Source: a bacterium (lineage in GTDB: Bacteria > Verrucomicrobiota > Verrucomicrobiia > Limisphaerales > J093). Taken from it: a stretch of DNA of 5,351 nt. The position numbers and the translations under genes were made by a program. Below, piece by piece: positions 1 to 5,351 of this stretch. The first letter of the stretch is position 1. Each line of letters begins with the position of its first letter. The stretch covers positions 1-5,351 of the forward strand of contig JAJXTA010000268.1 of assembly GCA_021784265.1 (NCBI GenBank), in the 5' to 3' direction. The notes beneath the pieces are model-generated. The model saw only the letters and a list, made by a program, of their open reading frames with translations, did not search any database and was not told the origin of the DNA.

Positions 1-356
1 GCGCCGGCCAGCGCCGTCCGTCGCGCGGCCGCCAACTGGAGGCCTTGCGCCAACGAGGCCGCCCCACGGCCCGCCGCCGGGTGCTGGAGAAAACGCTCCG
101 CCCAGTGCGCGAACTCCGCGACCACCACCCCCCGCGGGTCCCCCGTCGGCGTCCCGACCGTGACGGTGACCGGCCGCCCCTGAAGTGCCCCTACCGACAG
201 CAAGCCCGCGTGCGGCGCCGCCGACACCGTCGCGGCCGGCGGCGTGACCCGTCCTGACGACGCGGCCACCTGCCGATTTGAATGCCACAGCGAAACCAGC
301 CCCACGCCCGCGCCGACCACACCCAGCACGCCGTACCACCATCTAACGCTCTTCAT
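1..356 (-). CDS. Exported or membrane-anchored protein, N-terminal part only
   Basis: Only the first 118 codons are present; the gene continues past the left edge. The ATG at 356-354 is chosen because AAGAGG (371-366) lies 9 nt upstream and because the protein opens like a signal peptide or signal anchor: MKSVRWWYG, then a hydrophobic stretch at about residues 8-24 (VLGVVGAGVGLVSLW). The frame is open back to a TAA at 485-483, but the only other start seen (GTG at 461) would put an arginine-rich stretch ahead of the signal. Residues 31-50 are a low-complexity Ala/Ser/Pro linker. Residues 80-118 look helical and Ala/Arg-rich (EFAHWAERFLQHPAAGRG, then AARRTALAG). From memory, such a helical segment follows the signal in many large verrucomicrobial secreted proteins; this is an inference and no function can be given. 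The gene lies 201 bp downstream of coaE, so it may have its own promoter. Confidence 0.7.
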   Translation of the reverse strand, partial: MKSVRWWYGVLGVVGAGVGLVSLWHSNRQVAASSGRVTPPAATVSAAPHAGLLSVGALQGRPVTVTVGTPTGDPRGVVVAEFAHWAERFLQHPAAGRGAASLAQGLQLAAARRTALAG

Positions 357-365
357 ACGCTTGGA

Positions 366-371
366 CCTCTT
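366..371 (-). promoter_or_regulatory. Ribosome binding site of the left-edge gene
   Basis: AAGAGG on the minus strand, 9 nt before the ATG at 356. It decides the start over the distant in-frame GTG at 461. The ATG at 415-413 is in a different frame. Confidence 0.5.
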
Positions 372-494
372 GTTGCCTTCGAAACCAACGCGGCCCCACG
401 TGCCGCTCCGAACATTGCCCCTCCCCCCCTGGATCCGCCTAGGGTTGTTCCGCCGCTCCACCGTAGGTACGACTTGGATAACTTAAGCTTACGG

Positions 495-531
495 GGAGGA
501 CGCTACTGAGCCAGGGTCCTCCTGGCTAGCG
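495..531. repeat. Overlapping, mutually exclusive inverted repeats
   Basis: One fold pairs CGCTA+GCCAGG (501-505, 510-515) with CCTGGC+TAGCG (521-526, 527-531): 11 pairs, a 5-nt loop and a 4-nt bulge (CTGA, 506-509). A second fold pairs GGAGGAC (495-501) with GTCCTCC (516-522), using bases that form the loop and part of the first stem, so both cannot form at once. Six A follow at 532-537 on the plus strand, which read as T before the hairpin on the minus strand. This is the wrong order for an intrinsic terminator in either direction. It lies in the coaE 3' flank and possibly in the leader of the gene at 356. Confidence 0.5.
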
Positions 532-557
532 AAAAAACCGTCCTGCGGCGAGGCTGT

Positions 558-1139
558 TTAGCACCCAACCACCCGCTGGAGTTGGGCGGCGGTCACCTCC
601 AAGAGACCCTCGGTCCAAATCGCGTAGTCCGCCAACGCCATCTTCTTCTCCACCGGCCACTGGGCCTGAACGCGCTGGGCCGTTTGCGCCGCAGCCCAAC
701 CCCGCTCCGCCAAGCGTTGATATTGCGTCGCCGCACTGCAGGCCACACAGAGGGTCGCGTCGAAGTGGGGAGCCGCCTGGGTCTCGAAGAGCAGCGGGAT
801 GACCACCACCCCCACGGCGCGTCCCGCCGCGCGCCACTGCTCGGTCGCCGCCATCCAGGCCGCGCGGATGCGAGGATGGAGGATGGCCTCGAGCTGCCGC
901 CGGGCCGCCGCATCGGCAAAGATGATCTCCGCCAGCGCCGCGCGCTGCAGCCGCCCGCCCGGGTCGATCACCGTTGGACCAAACGTCTGCCGGATCGCTT
1001 CCAGCGCCGGCTGGCCGGGGGCGACCAACTGGCGGGCCAGCACATCCGTGTCCACCACTTCGACCCCGCGGGCGCGCAAGAGCATGCCCGCGGTCGATTT
1101 CCCCATGCCCACCCCCCCGGTCAATCCCAAGAGCCTCAC
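558..1139 (-). CDS. coaE: Dephospho-CoA kinase
   Basis: CoaE phosphorylates the 3'-hydroxyl of the ribose of dephospho-CoA with ATP, the last step of coenzyme A synthesis, in the cytoplasm. The 193-residue product has the usual family length of about 200. Family motifs appear in order: P-loop GGVGMGKST (residues 8-16), the acidic VDTD (29-32, catalytic Asp region), LHPRI (87-91), IPLLFE (114-119), and the lid and C-terminal part with Q141, R142, R146, R156, Q160 and AD (170-171). The Asn often found soon after AD in the family (as in NSG or NxG) is Thr here (WTEG, 175-178). The GTG start at 1139-1137 is chosen because the protein then opens directly with VRLLGLTGG, as CoaE should; the in-frame GTG at 1193 would add 18 unrelated residues. 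No strong Shine-Dalgarno sequence precedes it. The start overlaps the upstream TGA as GTGA, which points to translational coupling. Confidence 0.95.
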   Translation of the reverse strand: MRLLGLTGGVGMGKSTAGMLLRARGVEVVDTDVLARQLVAPGQPALEAIRQTFGPTVIDPGGRLQRAALAEIIFADAAARRQLEAILHPRIRAAWMAATEQWRAAGRAVGVVVIPLLFETQAAPHFDATLCVACSAATQYQRLAERGWAAAQTAQRVQAQWPVEKKMALADYAIWTEGLLEVTAAQLQRVVGC

Positions 1140-3523
1140 CGCAGCAACCCACGATAGAACCAAACCGGCCGGTTCGTACTGGGTGTGTCCCACCAGTAGA
1201 TGGCGCCCGTGTCACCGACATTGGTCGTAAACATGTCCGTCCAGTTGGTGAAGCCGCGGGCGCCCTGGATCGCATACGTCCGGTTAGGGTAACCCTGCAA
1301 CCAGAGCAACCGTTCCCCGTCGGGAAAACCGAGGAGAGTCAAGTTAGCCGCCAGCGGAATCGTGGGCAGGGGCAGGTACAAGCCATCGATGAAGGCGGCG
1401 TCCAGACCGGCGCTAAAATTCGCATCCTTCACGTAACGCCACTCGAGGTGGTTGGCCCCCGCTGGGACCGGAAACGTAAATGTCTGCCACGGCACGTCGC
1501 CTGACCAACGCTGAAGCAAGACCCCGTTGAGATAGAACTCCAACACATCCCAATTGGCTTCCGAGCTGACTCGGACCCGGAACGCGCCGGTGCCGGTCGC
1601 CAGCCCGGTATCCAGGATCAACGAACTTTGCTGGCTGTCCCCGATGTGCCCCGACCGGGCGGCAAAGCGGCCCGTATCCACCACGTTGGTCTGGAGCAAC
1701 CAGGGTTGGTCGCCACCAAACGACCACGTCAAGTTCAGATTCGTCTCGAATCGGCCGGTGTCGAACGCCGGGATGGGCGCGATCACTTCGAAGCTGGCGG
1801 ACAGCGTAGAGTCCTGCGTGATCACCAACGCGAGCGGGTTGCCACCGCCGACGCCAGCCCCTTGCCAGCCCGCAAAGGCAAACCCTCGCTCCGGCAGGGC
1901 CGCTAAGTATTGCGTCGAGCCCGCCAGGTACAGGCCCGAGCGCGGAATCACGATTCCTCCCAGCGCCGCCGGCACCGTCAGGGTGAAGTAGGTGGCGGTG
2001 CTGGTGAAGGTGTAATGCAACTGATAAAGGCCCGTGGCGCCGCCGAACCCGTCCACCCCAATCGCATAGGTGACCCCCGCCTGCAAGTTGGTGGTCAGGT
2101 CGCAGTAGCCGCCCGGCGCCGATTGGGCCTCGGCGATGGTGGTGAGATTGCTCACGCTGGCGCCGGTATAGAGGCCCAGGAGCGTATCGAAACCCGAACC
2201 CTGGGTGCTCAGGTGCAGCAAACCCACGCTTGGGGCGGTGAAGAGGAACCACACCGAGTGTCCGCCATCGTTGCCCCCGATGAACGGCTCGCCCGGCTCC
2301 TTGGTGGCGTGCACATTGTCCCCCGTGGCGCTCCCGGTGACATTCGTCAGGAGTAGAGCGTTGACAAAATTGTCATTGAACGGGTCCAACAAGCTCACCT
2401 GAACCACCGCCGGCTGGCTGAGATTGCCGGCCACGTCCTGGGCCACCACCCCGATCACATTCAACCCGTTGGTCAGCGTGACCGTCGCCGACCAATTCGT
2501 CGTCCCCGTCGCTGGGCGAAGCGGCCCCGCGTTGACCTGGACCAGCACCTGGCTGACCCCGGTGTCGTTTGGTGCGGCGTCCTTGGCCGCCCCGCTCACG
2601 GCAAGAACGGCGGAGCCCGTGACCGCGTTATTGGTCGGGGCCAAAATCGTTACCTGCGGCGGGATCGTGTCGGGCTCTCCGCCGGGGGCGATGGTGAGCC
2701 GGATGGTGCCCACGCCGTTGGTGTCGTACCCCGCCACGGCAATGCGGTAGGTCACCCCAGCCACCGCGTCGAAATTCACGTGTGCCTTGAGCCCGTTCTG
2801 GACGTCGTTGGTGGACCACGCCACCAGACTGAGCGAATCCAGGGTGTCGCCCGTATAGACCGCGACCACGGGACTGAAGGAGCTGCCGGCCGTGTCCACC
2901 AACACGTTCCCGCTCACCGCCGGCGACCACACCCACCAGAGCGACGCCGCCACACTCGGATCGCCCCCGTGAAACGGTTCGTCCGGTTCGATACTGGCGA
3001 AGGTGTTGGTGCCCAAGAACACACCGCCCGCGGCGGGCACCCGCAGCGCATTGGCAAAGTCGTCGTTGGCCGGTCGGCCGGCGGCCAGGTACGTCACACT
3101 GGCGGTGTTGGTAACCGCCGCCCCGGGCTGCAGTTCCCCCATGTCGTTCGTCACCGACAGGTCTTGCCCGCTCACCGTGAAGGTCACCTCGAATGGACCC
3201 GGGCTGGACAGCGCGGGCACCACCAAGCTCCCGCTGAACGTGAAGTCACCGGCCACCACGTCCGGCGGCACGCCGTCATCAAACAACGGCACGGTCTGGC
3301 CCCCGCTCTGCATGGTCACGACAACGTTGGTCCACAGGTTCGAGTTCTGCACGGTTACGAACACGGCCTGGACCGTCTGCGTCACCATCACCGTGCCGGC
3401 CGGCGGCAGGATCGAGACCTGGAAAGTGTTGGTCGAAACCAGATTGGTCGAGGACTGGGCCCACGCCATTCCCGTGGCCGCCCACCAGCCCAAGACCAGG
3501 GTTCGCGTAACGCACTTCAACAT
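1136..3523 (-). CDS. Large secreted multidomain protein (PPC-like, Ig-like, InlB-repeat and lectin-like modules)
   Basis: A protein of 795 residues. The ATG at 3523 has a strong Shine-Dalgarno (GGAAGGGAG, 5 nt upstream) and starts a good signal peptide: basic MLKCVTR, a hydrophobic core, and a likely cleavage site after AWA (residues 20-22). The longer frame to 3652 would bury the signal and overlap the upstream gene. Domains in order: about 33-125, a beta domain with LFDDGVPPD...AGDFTFSG, resembling choice-of-anchor X; 151-279, a PPC-like module (NDDFANAL, EPDEPF, SLWWVWSPA, VVAVYTGD); 287-378, a bacterial Ig-like or glucodextranase-B-like domain; 381-506, a second PPC-like module (NDNFVNAL, EPGEPF, SVWFLFTAP, LLGLYTGA); 511-580, a divergent InlB-type repeat (GFAFAGWQGAG, LSASFE); 585-718, a lectin/MAM-like sandwich (WDVLEFYLNG, LEWRYVKD, GLDAAFID); 725-795, a C-terminal module (YAIQGARGFTNWTDMF, DTPSTN, WFYR). 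No catalytic site is visible. It probably acts outside the cell in adhesion or binding; its ligand cannot be told. Confidence 0.88.
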   Translation of the reverse strand: MLKCVTRTLVLGWWAATGMAWAQSSTNLVSTNTFQVSILPPAGTVMVTQTVQAVFVTVQNSNLWTNVVVTMQSGGQTVPLFDDGVPPDVVAGDFTFSGSLVVPALSSPGPFEVTFTVSGQDLSVTNDMGELQPGAAVTNTASVTYLAAGRPANDDFANALRVPAAGGVFLGTNTFASIEPDEPFHGGDPSVAASLWWVWSPAVSGNVLVDTAGSSFSPVVAVYTGDTLDSLSLVAWSTNDVQNGLKAHVNFDAVAGVTYRIAVAGYDTNGVGTIRLTIAPGGEPDTIPPQVTILAPTNNAVTGSAVLAVSGAAKDAAPNDTGVSQVLVQVNAGPLRPATGTTNWSATVTLTNGLNVIGVVAQDVAGNLSQPAVVQVSLLDPFNDNFVNALLLTNVTGSATGDNVHATKEPGEPFIGGNDGGHSVWFLFTAPSVGLLHLSTQGSGFDTLLGLYTGASVSNLTTIAEAQSAPGGYCDLTTNLQAGVTYAIGVDGFGGATGLYQLHYTFTSTATYFTLTVPAALGGIVIPRSGLYLAGSTQYLAALPERGFAFAGWQGAGVGGGNPLALVITQDSTLSASFEVIAPIPAFDTGRFETNLNLTWSFGGDQPWLLQTNVVDTGRFAARSGHIGDSQQSSLILDTGLATGTGAFRVRVSSEANWDVLEFYLNGVLLQRWSGDVPWQTFTFPVPAGANHLEWRYVKDANFSAGLDAAFIDGLYLPLPTIPLAANLTLLGFPDGERLLWLQGYPNRTYAIQGARGFTNWTDMFTTNVGDTGAIYWWDTPSTNRPVWFYRGLLR

Positions 3524-3638
3524 GTAGGCTCCCTTCCAGGCGACGGGGGACGCGGCGCGCCGCTGCCGAGCGAGCGGACCCGCTGCCGCCGTCGGCGACG
3601 CAGGGGTTCCAGACTCACCCGGCCAGGCCAAGGAGGTG
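3524..3638. other. Short intergenic gap with a 12-bp GC palindrome
   Basis: This 115-bp non-coding spacer lies between the two secreted-protein genes. It holds the perfect palindrome GCGGCGCGCCGC (3552-3563) and a nearby direct repeat CGCTGCCG (3561-3568 and 3581-3588). No T-tract follows the palindrome on the minus strand and no promoter is evident. Read-through from the upstream gene is therefore the simplest reading. Confidence 0.5.
3529..3537 (-). promoter_or_regulatory. Ribosome binding site that fixes the start of the 795-residue protein
   Basis: GGAAGGGAG on the minus strand, 5 nt (CCTAC) before the ATG at 3523-3521. The longer start at 3652 lies inside the end of the upstream gene, and its extra 43 residues look like translated intergenic DNA. 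Confidence 0.75.
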
Positions 3639-5351
3639 TCACCAGGGCGCATAACGAGCGCGATAGAACCGCCAGTTCAGGTTCGTGGATTGAGGATCGA
3701 CCAAGGCGCCCAGCCCCACCGGCGCGGCGTTGGTGACCAGCGGCGTCCAGCGCACCAAGTCCGTCGAGGTCTCGATGACCACCGTCGCTCCCGGTTGCGC
3801 CGCCCACTCGACCTGGAACAAGCCGTTGGTCCAGGTCACTGCTGGGGTAAACGCCAGCGCGGCGGGATTCGTCACCACCACGTTCACCGGGGCCGAGGTC
3901 GCGCTCAGCCCCAGGGCGTCGGTGGCCTGGGCGCTGAGCACATAGGCGCCCGCCAGCACGTTGCTCCACGTCAGCCCGAAGGGCGCGTTCGTCGCCGTCC
4001 CCAACAGGTTCGTCCCCGCGAAGAACGCCACCTGGGTCACCGTGCTGTCCAGATCGAACACGTCCGCCATCATGGGCAGATTCACCGGGGCGAAGTAGGT
4101 TGCACTGTTCGTCGGCATCAGCAGGCTCAGCAGCGGCGGCTGGTTCGTGACCACCACGATCGCCACCGGGCTAGACACCGTGGTCAGCCCACCATCGTCG
4201 GTGGCCCTCGCCGTGAGGGTGTAGATCCCGGGACTGACGTTGGTCCAGGTCACACTGAAGGGGGGGGCTGCGACCGTCCCCAGCAACGTGCTCCCCGCAT
4301 AAAACACCACCTGCGTCACCGTCCCATCGCTGTCCGCCGCGTCGGCCTGCACCGCCACGTTCGCCGGCGCTACGAACGTCGCGCCGACGCTCGGCTGAGT
4401 CAGCGTCACCGTCGGAGCAACGTCGAAGAACGTCCACCGCGCGAAATGGAGCGACGGCCGGCCCCCGGCGCGCAGGAACGTGCCGCCCACAAACGTCTCC
4501 CGCCCCCGAAGGGCCAGGGCGGCCACGGTATCATCCAACCCGCTACCCAAGGACGACCAACGCACCCCATCCCACGCGGCCACATGGTTGGCGGGGAAAT
4601 CGCCCGCCACCGTAAAATCACCCCCCACAAAGAGCGTTCCGCTCGGGTTGGCCGCCAAGGCTTCGACGGAGGGCGTTGGACCGCCCAAGCCCCCGCCTAA
4701 TGCCCACCAATTCGTGCCGTCCCACCGCGCCACTCCACTGATCTCGCCGCTGCCGCCCGCGGCCGTGAACCGCCCACCCACGAACAAATCGTCGCCGCTG
4801 GCAGCCAGCGCCGCCACCACCCCATTCAGCCCGGCGCCGAGCGCCGTCCAGTTGGTGCCGTCCCAGCAAGCAATGTTACTGGCCGTGATGCCCCCGGCCT
4901 GGGTGAAGTCGCCGCCGGCATAAAGCCGCCCGTTGGCCGCCTGCGCCAGCGCATACACCTTCCCGACAATGCCGCTGCCCAGCCGCGACCAATTCGTCCC
5001 GTCCCACTGCGCCATCGCGTGGGCGCTGAAGCCACCGGCCCGGCCGAACTCACCGCCGGCATAAAGCCCGTTGGCCGAGATCAGCAACGCGTCCACGTTG
5101 CCGTCCAACCCCAACCCCAACGGCCACCACTTGGTTCCGTCCCACCGGGCCAGGTGCGAGACGGGGACCAAACCCGCGGCGCTAAAGGCGCCGCCGGCAA
5201 ACACGGCGCCTTGCGAATCAATGGCCAGGGCAGCCACTGGACCGTTGAGCCCGCCTCCTAACGCCGACCACCCGCTCCCGGTCCATTTGGCGACGTTGCC
5301 GGCGTTGATCCCGCCCACCACCGCCAAATTCCCACCCGCATAGACCCCGCC
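3639..5351 (-). CDS. Repeat protein with propeller-like, tandem Ig-like and C-terminal modules (5' end missing)
   Basis: The frame is open to the right edge, so only the last 570 residues are seen; the true start lies outside the window. Residues 1 to about 306 are repeats of 46-50 residues with the pattern GGxFxxAGG...A.WDGTnW..LGxGL.G.V.ALA....LYv. The WDG tryptophans are at 23, 70, 116, 163, 210, 260 and 306, the last in a degenerate final copy. The pattern resembles Kelch/Rax2-type repeats and suggests a beta-propeller. Residues 311-401 and 404-493 are two copies of a bacterial Ig-like domain (Big_7 style: VTQVVFYAGSTLLGT against VTQVAFFAGTNLLGT). Residues 500-570 form the C-terminal module (VVIETSTDLVRWTPLVTN, DPQSTN, WRFYRARYAPW). 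It is presumably secreted, but the N-terminus that would prove this is absent. No enzyme motif is seen. Its TGA (3641-3639) lies 115 bp before the next gene on the same strand, which carries a related C-terminal module. Confidence 0.85.
   Translation of the reverse strand, partial: GGVYAGGNLAVVGGINAGNVAKWTGSGWSALGGGLNGPVAALAIDSQGAVFAGGAFSAAGLVPVSHLARWDGTKWWPLGLGLDGNVDALLISANGLYAGGEFGRAGGFSAHAMAQWDGTNWSRLGSGIVGKVYALAQAANGRLYAGGDFTQAGGITASNIACWDGTNWTALGAGLNGVVAALAASGDDLFVGGRFTAAGGSGEISGVARWDGTNWWALGGGLGGPTPSVEALAANPSGTLFVGGDFTVAGDFPANHVAAWDGVRWSSLGSGLDDTVAALALRGRETFVGGTFLRAGGRPSLHFARWTFFDVAPTVTLTQPSVGATFVAPANVAVQADAADSDGTVTQVVFYAGSTLLGTVAAPPFSVTWTNVSPGIYTLTARATDDGGLTTVSSPVAIVVVTNQPPLLSLLMPTNSATYFAPVNLPMMADVFDLDSTVTQVAFFAGTNLLGTATNAPFGLTWSNVLAGAYVLSAQATDALGLSATSAPVNVVVTNPAALAFTPAVTWTNGLFQVEWAAQPGATVVIETSTDLVRWTPLVTNAAPVGLGALVDPQSTNLNWRFYRARYAPW
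3873..4421 (-). repeat. Tandem pair of Ig-like domain coding units
   Basis: Two units of about 275 bp encode residues 311-401 and 404-493 of the partial protein. They align along their length: P..LLMPTNSATYFAPVN with P.VTLTQPSVGATFVAPAN, then the VTQV.F.AGT.LLGT core, then TWTNV or TWSNV, ATD, and SSPVAIVVV or SAPVNVVV. This is an internal domain duplication. Confidence 0.75.
4434..5351 (-). repeat. Tandem coding repeats of about 141 bp (propeller-like blades)
   Basis: On the plus strand the antisense of the WDGT codons recurs as GTCCCA at 5139, 5001, 4860 and 4719, and as ATCCCA at 4569, with spacings of 138, 141, 141 and 150 bp. Each blade ends with an AGG[DEA]F or VGG[RDT]F strand. The array continues past the right edge, so the blade count is a minimum. 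The copies have diverged in DNA between the anchors, which indicates an old array rather than a recent expansion. Confidence 0.75.

Larger units (their letters stand above)
357..557. other. Intergenic region between coaE and the left-edge gene
   Basis: This stretch of 201 bp has no convincing gene on either strand; plus-strand open frames here run back into the antisense of the left-edge gene. It is less GC-rich than its surroundings at 471-491, where there is an 8-bp palindrome TAAGCTTA (484-491). A run of seven C at 423-429 reads as a G-tract on the minus strand. The nested inverted repeats at 495-531 are listed separately. I found no clear -35/-10 pair, although the AT-rich patch is the most likely promoter area for the gene starting at 356. 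No canonical terminator follows coaE: the six T on the minus strand (537-532) are preceded only by a weak 3-bp stem (CCG/CGG). Confidence 0.6.

Noticed and set aside
244..509. Small plus-strand open frames across the region after coaE
   Set aside because: They begin antisense to the left-edge gene, have Pro/Thr/Arg-biased composition, no ribosome binding site and no recognisable domain.
501..537. Intrinsic terminator at the hairpin with A6/T6
   Set aside because: On the minus strand the T run comes before the hairpin and on the plus strand the hairpin is followed by A, so neither RNA has a stem followed by U.
1140..1193. Longer coaE start at GTG 1193 (211 residues)
   Set aside because: It adds 18 residues (MGHTQYEPAGLVLSWVAA) unrelated to CoaE that overlap the end of the upstream gene. 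The GTG at 1139 places the P-loop at the expected distance from the N-terminus.
526..1275. A 249-residue minus-strand frame overlapping coaE
   Set aside because: Its translation is Gly/Arg/Pro-rich low complexity and is an out-of-frame shadow of coaE and the end of the upstream gene.
3524..3652. Longer start at 3652 for the 795-residue protein
   Set aside because: It would put 43 residues before a clear signal peptide and overlap the upstream gene; the ATG at 3523 has a strong ribosome binding site.
2780..4700. Long plus-strand open frames (318 and 354 codons)
   Set aside because: They are Arg/His/Gln/Gly-rich antisense frames caused by high GC, opposite well-supported domain-bearing genes.
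4434..5351. CRISPR array or other DNA-level repeat
   Set aside because: The period is in-frame and repeats only as protein motifs with diverged DNA between them; this is a coding repeat.

Overview
This 5.35 kb window is GC-rich and coded almost entirely on the minus strand. Four genes read right to left: a large secreted repeat protein cut by the right edge, a 795-residue secreted multidomain protein, dephospho-CoA kinase (coaE), and the start of another exported or anchored protein cut by the left edge. The secreted proteins are rich in Thr-Asn pairs. They contain bacterial Ig-like, PPC-like and InlB-repeat-like modules, and two of them end in a module of the type 'STDLxxW...DPxSTNxxxRFYR'. 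Together with the high GC, this style is typical of Verrucomicrobiota (Limisphaera/Pedosphaera-like lineages). That assignment is an inference from protein style; there is no rRNA or other marker in the window.

Layout, in the direction of transcription. At 5351-3639 are six complete or near-complete repeats of about 47 residues, probably a beta-propeller related to Kelch/Rax2 proteins. Two tandem Ig-like domains and the C-terminal module follow. A 115-bp gap (3524-3638) has no terminator. At 3523-1136 is a protein with a signal peptide, a choice-of-anchor-X-like domain, two PPC-like modules flanking an Ig-like domain, an InlB-type repeat, a lectin/MAM-like sandwich and a variant of the same C-terminal module. 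Its TGA stop overlaps the GTG start of coaE (1139-558) in a GTGA junction, which suggests translational coupling. After coaE comes a 201-bp non-coding stretch with two mutually exclusive inverted repeats at 495-531. The last gene starts at 356 with a Shine-Dalgarno sequence and a signal anchor, and runs off the left end.

The three upstream genes look like one transcription unit: two cell-surface or extracellular proteins followed by a housekeeping cofactor enzyme. No functional link between CoA synthesis and the surface proteins is visible; sharing a transcript is the simplest explanation. I see no phage, transposon, CRISPR, RNA gene or defence system. The points most worth a second look are the shared C-terminal module (possible sorting tag), the coaE coupling and the alternative hairpins.
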